From: Meloidogyne chitwoodi
Taxonomy: Eukaryota; Nematoda; Chromadorea; Rhabditida; Meloidogynidae
Reading direction: 5' to 3'
DNA length: 64,000 bases
NCBI GenBank assembly: GCA_015183035.1
Contig: JACZZP010000005.1
Location: forward strand, 806,001 to 870,000
Shown: positions 57,668-64,000 of the stretch, in pieces
How positions within the stretch are numbered: the first letter of the stretch is position 1
How the letters are laid out: every line of letters starts with the position of its first letter
Notes under the pieces: generated by a model
Told to the model about the DNA's origin: nothing
Database searches by the model: none
The model's input: only the letters and a program-made list of their open reading frames with translations
Made by a program: the position numbers and the translations under genes

Positions 57668-58617
57668 TATTTTTTAATTATTTAATTAATTGCTTAAAAT
57701 TATTAAATTAAATTAATATTTAATTTTTAACTTTTTGTCTTAAGTCATTACAATAAAGGACAAATATTATCCAAATTATTATTATAAAAATATTTTTTTA
57801 TTTACAAAATTATTTTAGAAAAATAATATAAAAATAAAATAAACAATGAATTTATTGTCTTTAAAAAATTAAATTATAAATATATTTTGTCATTTATATA
57901 AATTTAATTATTTATTTTTACCTAATTTTTAATATTAAAATGTAGATTAAATAAAATAACAAAAATTTAAAAGTAAAATTTTTTATTCTTTCTCATCTAT
58001 TTTAATACCTTCCATTAAAATAATAATAAAAATTTTAATTCATCAATCACAAATTTTAAATTAATTAAAAAATAAACCAGTTATATACCTAATTAATAAA
58101 AAATTATTTTATTATTTTTATACAAAATTTAAAACAATTAAACAAATATTATTTTAAATAAAAAAATAAAATATTTAAAAAATTAAATTAGAATTTGTAA
58201 TTAAATTAAAAAAATATAATTTTAAAATATTAAAAGTATTTTTTAATAAATTATAAATATTGATAATTATTTAAAAATTAATTTTAATTATATTAATATT
58301 TAAATTTTAATTAAAATTAAATTAATTAAAAAATCACCGGAAATTAAAATTCTGACTCAAAAATAATATTAAAAAAATAAAATATAATTATTTATTTATT
58401 TTCCTTAGTAAAGTGCGTGCCAAAAGTCAATCAAATTTTATTGGATTTATTTTAGACAATTTTATTAATTAATTAATTATTACAAGAGAATAAATAAAAA
58501 ATCTTAAGTCATTTTTCAATATTTTTATAAAAATATTTTTTCAAAAAATTAAATTGTGTTAAATAAATACATATCTACATATCTATATTTTCTATAATTT
58601 TCTCCTTTAATAAATAA
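57668..58617. other. Intergenic, very AT-rich
   Basis: Divergent promoter space between peptide copy 6 (-) and the guanylate cyclase (+). No element supported. Confidence 0.4.
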
Positions 58618-61600
58618 ATGGTAAATTTTAATTAAATAATTTAATTATTAATTAAAGCTTTTAAATTCTTTTATATTTTTTAATCATAATAATTAAATTT
58701 TAAATTTAATTGGGCTTTAATCATTTGAATCAAAAATTAAAAAATAATAATTTATGAATACTTTAAATATAAATTAAAATAAAAAAAAATATTTTAGTTT
58801 GGTTGGGTGCACGAAAGTTTTCGTCAATTGGTTAATCGCAAATATGGAAGAGAAACATGGCTAAAAATTTTGTTAATAAATTTTTAAAATAATTTTTAAA
58901 TATTTTTTAAATATATTTAGAGAAATAGCAAAATTTGAAGAAGGAACAGAAAGTGAAATTGGAAAATATTATAAAGATGAAGAATCATTTAGGTTAGTAT
59001 CTGCAATGGGTTCTGTTATTGGTATTCCTGTAGAAGAAGTTTGGGAAGCTTATGGAGGTTTTCTTATACAATTTACAATGGAGACTGGTTGGAATGAATT
59101 ATTACGTGCTTTATCTCCTGATTTGGAAGTAAATTAAATTTTAATAAGAAAAATAAAATTATATTTAATTTAATTAATGGTCTGGATTATTTATTTAGTT
59201 GGGTTAATAAATTATTATTTTTTATCAGATTAGCCAAAATCTGTTTTAATTAATTAAAGAATGTGATGGTTGTTATTCTTTAAGATTATCCTGAATTATT
59301 ATCCCTCTGAAAACCCTTAATTATAAATAAAAGATCTGTTTATATTTTAATTGTTTTCTTTAAATTAAATTAATTAATTTTTTAAATTAAATTAATAATT
59401 TTATTTTTATTAATATTTTTAGGGATTTCTTGACACATTGGATTCACTGCATTACGTAAATATTTTTAACAAAAATATAATATTTTTTAAAAATAATTTA
59501 AATTTTTTAGTTTATTGATCATGTTGTTTATCGTACAAAATTGAAAGGACCAGCATTTCGTTGTGAAGCACAACCTGATGGTTCACTTATTTTACATTAT
59601 TATTCTAGACGTTCAGGATTATATCCAATTGTTAAAGGTAAATTAATAAATAAAATATTATTTTATATTTATTTAAAAGGAGTTATTAGAGAAGTTGCTC
59701 GTCGTATTTATGAAACAGAAGTTATTATGAAAGTACAAGAACGAAAACAAGAACATGTAGATTCTTTAATAACTGAACATGTTGTTTTTGTTATAAATCA
59801 AGTAGTTGGATATTTTAATTTTTAGAGAAAATTAATTAAAAAATAATTTAATTATTAAATTATAATTTTTTAAAATTCATTAAAAAAGGAAGCCCCACCT
59901 AGTATTATTGGATATTTAGGGAATTATTTTTAAAATATAAAGAAATTTTAAGGTTTATCAGAGATATCGTTAAGTCCCTCTATTTCTTAAAAATAAAAGA
60001 TTTTAAACAAAAAAGTTTTATTTTATTAAAATATAAATATTTAATTACTTAAATTATTCAATATTTATTTAAAGGTAGAAAATTCACTTGCTGCTTTACG
60101 TTCAATTGCCAGTAGAACAGTTAGTAGTTCAACTATATCATCTGAATTAACTAATGTATTTTGTTATTATTTAATTTAATAATTTTTTAATAAATTAATT
60201 AATTAAAAAAAAGGTTTGTTCAAATTATTATACAAAAATTGATGATTTTTGTAAAGCTTTTCCTCATCATTTTTGTTTTGATAGAGATTTAAAAATAGAG
60301 CATGTTGGTAAGTACATATTTATTTTAAATTATTTTAATTTATTTTTTTATTTTCCTAAAATTTAAAAATTAATTAATTTTTAATAATTTAATTAAATTA
60401 TTTAAATTTTAGGTATTTATATTCGTAAATTATTTCCATTAATTCAAAGAGGAGAAACTCGTGTTGAAGATATTCTTGAATTGTTAATTAATTTATTTAA
60501 TAAAAATATACCTAATTATTTTAAATTTATTTTATAGAGTTCATCCAGAAATTCCTTTAAGTTTTGAATCAATTATGGCATTTAGAAATAGGTAATAATT
60601 AAATAAATATTATTTTTAAATATTAAATTGTTTAAAAAAGTCTTTTTGTGTTCCGTTTACGTGACGAATTGAGTCGTAGTTCAAAGCCTAGCAGTTGTCG
60701 ATCAGATGAAACGAAAAGCCAACAAATAGCAATAACTATAAAAGGTTTGTTTTTAAAAATTAAATAAATATAAAAAATACAGGTGTTTTTTTTCCTTTTG
60801 ACAAATATTTTGTTTATTAGAGAATTTACTTGAAAAATAATTTAAATATAGAAATAAATTTAAATTAAACTAATTTATTAAATATAAATAATTCAAGGTT
60901 CTATGCATTCTTTAGCTGAAAATAAATATATGGTTTATATGTGCTCTCTTAATGTAACAACTATAAGGTTAAAAATGAATTATTTTTCAAATAAATTATT
61001 TTAAAATATTTTTGTAGAGAACTCGTTGAGAGAAATCTTTTTCTTTCGGATATTCAACGTAAATAAGAAAATAATAATAATAAATATATATTATTTTATA
61101 GGCCATGATAGCACTAGAGATTTAATAATGTTAAATCAATCAAGAATGTCTCAGGTAGAACTTAAGTAAGTTTTTTATTAAATTACTTTATTTAAATAAA
61201 TTAATTATTTTTTAATTTAATATGTTTATTTGTGTTATAATTATTTTTGAATTATGTAAGGTTAATCCTCTCTCTTTAAAATTATTTTTAGCCGAAGTCT
61301 GGAGGAGACAACACGAAACTTAAAATGCATGGCTAATGCATTAAAAACAGAAAAACAACGAACAGATGTTTAATAATTAAATAAATATTTAATTAAAATA
61401 TTTAGGAACTTCTTTGTGAATTAATGCCGCCAACAGTGGCTGAATCACTTAGACAAGGAAATACAGTAGAGGCATGTGAATTCCCTGAAGCAACAGTTCT
61501 TTTTACTGATGTAATTTAAATAATTAAATTAATTTTTAAATAAATATTATTTTTAAATTTTAGATTGTTACTTTTACAAATATTTGTTCTTTATGCACTC

Positions 61601-62834
61601 CATATGTTTGTTTACTACCTAAATTTTAATTAAATTATTATTATTAATTTATAAGGATGTGGTAAATTTATTAAATGATTTATATCAACGTTTTGATCGA
61701 ATTGTTGGAATTCATGATGTTTATAAAGTTGAAACTATTGGTTATTAATTTAATATATTTAAAAAAAATATATAAAAAATAAAGGAGATGCTTATATGAT
61801 TGTTGGTGGTGTTCCTACTGAACGAAGAAATCATGCAGAAAAAGTACTTGATGTTTCAATTGGAATGTTAATGGAATCTCGATATGTAATTGAAAATATT
61901 ATTTTTTTAAAATATTTATTTTTTAAATTATTTTATGCTGTTAATCCAATCACAAAATCACCAATTCGTATACGTATTGGTGTTCATTCCGGATCTGTTG
62001 TTGCTGGAGTTGTTGGAGTTAAGGTAAGGGAAAATTCACCTCAAAATTCATTATATATTTTTAAAAATAATATTTTTATTTTTTTCAGATGCCAAGGCGA
62101 GTTGTTTAATCTTCTCATAAAATATTAAATTTAATTGATTAAAAAAAAAAGATATTGTCTATTTGGAGATACTGTTCAACTTGCTAATCGAATGGAGTCT
62201 TCTGGTATTCCATCAAAAATACATGTTAGCGAATCTACCAAAACTCAGGCTATAAAAACAAATCCTTCATTTTTATTTACAGAAAGAGGAAATATTGAAA
62301 TGAAAGTTTATATTTTAAAATTATTTTTAAATTTTTTAAATAATATTTAAGGGAAAGGGAATGATGAGAACAAATTTTTTGGAAAGAAATGATAGAAAAA
62401 GTGTTTGGGAACTTTGTGATAGATTAAGACAAGCAAATCAAAGCATTGATGGTTATCCGGTAAAATTAATTTAAATTAAAAAATATAAAAAAATTTTAAA
62501 GGAACTTCATAGTGAAATATGTCCTGATCAATTATCCAGTGAAAATGAAATATTAAATAAAAAAGAATTAACAATTATCTCAGATGAAACAAATAATAAT
62601 GAATTAACACATAATGACAGTGTTATTGAAGAAGAGTTTTGTAAAAATAATAATTTAAATAAAGAAGTATTTTTTAATTTAAAGAATATTATTTTATTTT
62701 TAAAATTTAAGCAAAATGGAACAATTCCACAGAAACCGAGAAATAAGAAATTAAGCAAAAAAGAGAAAGAAGAAAATAAAATTGTTGAAAATAAAAGACA
62801 AAAAACTCGATCAAAACTTTGTTTATTACTTTAA
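58618..62834 (+). CDS. Soluble guanylate cyclase, beta-like (C. elegans GCY-31/GCY-33 type)
   Basis: Many short exons. The first coding exon appears to be just ATG (58618-58620), followed by GTAAAT and joined at 58798 to [17 protein letters not shown], the start of the heme-NO/oxygen-binding (HNOB) domain. The likely heme His is in [25 protein letters not shown] and coiled-coil segments follow ([20 protein letters not shown], then [20 protein letters not shown]). The cyclase domain has [16 protein letters not shown] (metal Asp), [16 protein letters not shown] (second Asp, guanine-specific Glu), [18 protein letters not shown] and [17 protein letters not shown] (guanine-side Cys and transition-state Asn/Arg). 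All catalytic residues are present. It makes cGMP, probably in oxygen- or gas-sensing neurons, usually as a heterodimer. The protein ends [12 protein letters not shown], a basic tail plus a CaaX box. Confidence 0.9.
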
Positions 62835-63411
62835 AATATTTTTTGTATAAGACAAATATTTGTGACATAAAATCAGAGAATTTCAGTCAATATCCCAACT
62901 AAAGAATTAAGTTTAAAATATAACCCCAATAAATAAGGTTAATAATCTAAGATTAGGGCTGCCATTTTCAAGTCAGGCCAAATTTCGAATCAATTTCCGG
63001 TCCGAGTTTTTTCGAGATCGGCTCTTTTTCGGGCCTAATTTCAATGCTCGACATGATCTTTCTGACCGGGCCAACTCGAAACCGGTAACCCTATCTAAGA
63101 TGTAGTAAAAATAAGTTTAACAAAATAAATTTAAAAACGACGAAAATCAAAATTGATTCAAACTTTAATACTTGTGGGCTTTGAAAAATAGAATGGGGCC
63201 ATTTTATTAGATAAATATATTATATAGGTATTTACTTACGAATACAAAATTATACCGTTATTTAATAAAAAAATTTAGCAGTTCTTATGTTTAAGCTTAT
63301 AAACAGGTTTTAAAATTATATTACAAATATGAAAATAAAAATTATAAATATAATTTAAATTTATAACACTCAAAATTATAAATTTTTTTAAGTATTAAAA
63401 ACTTTAATTTT
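62835..63411. other. Intergenic between convergent genes
   Basis: AT-rich apart from the hAT MITE at 62953-63092. Confidence 0.45.
62953..63092. mobile_element. hAT MITE, 140 bp
   Basis: The left end TTAGGGCTGCCATTTTCAAG and the right end (reverse complement) AGGGTTACCGGTTTCGAGTT form an imperfect inverted repeat that continues to GGCC. The 8-bp repeat ATCTAAGA flanks it (62945-62952 and 63093-63100). No coding capacity. Confidence 0.8.
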
Positions 63412-64000
63412 TCATCCTTTAGTATCCTTTTGTGGGGCACAACTAACATCAGTGACGTACAGCCATTTACCTTGAGGATCCTCCCAGTACCAATTTGCTT
63501 CATCAGATCCTTCTACTGTCTAAATTTAAATGATTAATTATGTTTCTATAAAGAATGCCCCTCTTTTTAAAAGGCTCAGTCTAATTGTAGAATAATCCCC
63601 TTAAAATTTTATTAAAAAATAGACTGGCCGTTAAATTAAAAAAACACCTTGCAATAGACGTAAGTTTTATAGTAACAGTGCTGATTTGTATAAGATTCAC
63701 ATATGCTTCCATCAAGATTGTAACAGTCCGGATTTCCATTAGATTCACAAGGGTTAATTGTATAACGGCCATTTATCTGTTAAATGTATTTTAACTCATT
63801 TAATAATATGATTGATTATCTTTTTCTATTTTTCAAAAAAGTATGATAAATTTACTGAATTTTCATGACAAGACAATTTTTTCTCTAAAAATCCTATATG
63901 TAAGACGGTAATCAATTGAAAAAATTTCATATAGGTAGATAAAAATAAATGTAAGGAAAATATTACATTATGCTACATAGTGATCCATTTTTGCTTCTCA
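63412..64000 (-). CDS. Cys-rich protein, 3' part only (start beyond the window)
   Basis: Two minus-strand exons are clear. The upstream one (about 63779-63649) reads INGRYTINPCESNGNPDCYN, then GSICESYTNQHCYYKTYVYC. The last (about 63523-63412) reads EGSDEANWYWEDPQGKWLYV, then TDVSCAPQKDTKG and a stop. Several Cys residues and the aromatic WYWEDPQGKW stretch suggest an extracellular disulfide-bonded module. I do not recognise the family. The rest lies to the right of 64000; 63781-64000 looks like intron. Confidence 0.6.

Noticed and set aside
62528..62758. Minus-strand hydrophobic frame
   Set aside because: Antisense of the last two coding exons of the guanylate cyclase.

Overview
This is eukaryotic, very AT-rich DNA with short spliced introns and several lineage-specific families of small secreted proteins. 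It also carries a CAP/venom-allergen-like gene, a tandem cluster of SPRY-domain genes and a nematode-type gas-sensing guanylate cyclase. Together these point to a plant-parasitic nematode, most likely a root-knot nematode (Meloidogyne). The genus is an inference; no rRNA or other marker is present to settle it.

Layout. (1) 0.4-7.9 kb: three same-strand loci of a secreted-protein family with a shared promoter and signal-peptide exon. One is split by a 963-bp hAT-type element, one is a signal-exon relic, and one is intact, ending in a Gly/Arg-rich tail. A MULE relic and a G-rich island lie between them. (2) 8.8-12.4 kb: a minus-strand rhodopsin-class neuropeptide-type GPCR. (3) 12.4-21.5 kb: mostly noncoding AT-rich DNA with a Merlin-type transposon. 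(4) 21.5-24.2 kb: a secreted serine carboxypeptidase (S10). (5) 24.8-30.8 kb: a minus-strand coiled-coil gene with a CCDC66-like segment. (6) 34.5 kb: a tiny secreted Gly/Pro/Lys/His-rich peptide. (7) 35.3-44.1 kb: four tandem minus-strand SPRY genes, with two Merlin elements and one hAT MITE between or inside them. (8) 44.2-45.3 kb: a repeat region with a 15-bp tandem array. (9) 45.8-57.7 kb: six minus-strand paralogues of a two-exon secreted peptide (signal peptide, short spacer, basic run, Gly/Ala-rich helix). A fourth member of the first family and a CAP gene are interleaved with them. (10) 58.6-62.8 kb: a soluble guanylate cyclase ending in a CaaX box. (11) 63.4 kb to the window edge: the 3' part of a Cys-rich gene, with a hAT MITE just before it.

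Most of the window is therefore a candidate effector neighbourhood: five families of secreted or expanded proteins beside ordinary housekeeping and neuronal genes. Class II transposons are abundant; five have 8-bp target-site duplications I could read directly, and two of these sit inside genes of the expanded families (one in an exon, one in an intron). The least familiar find is the six-member basic-run plus glycine-zipper peptide family.
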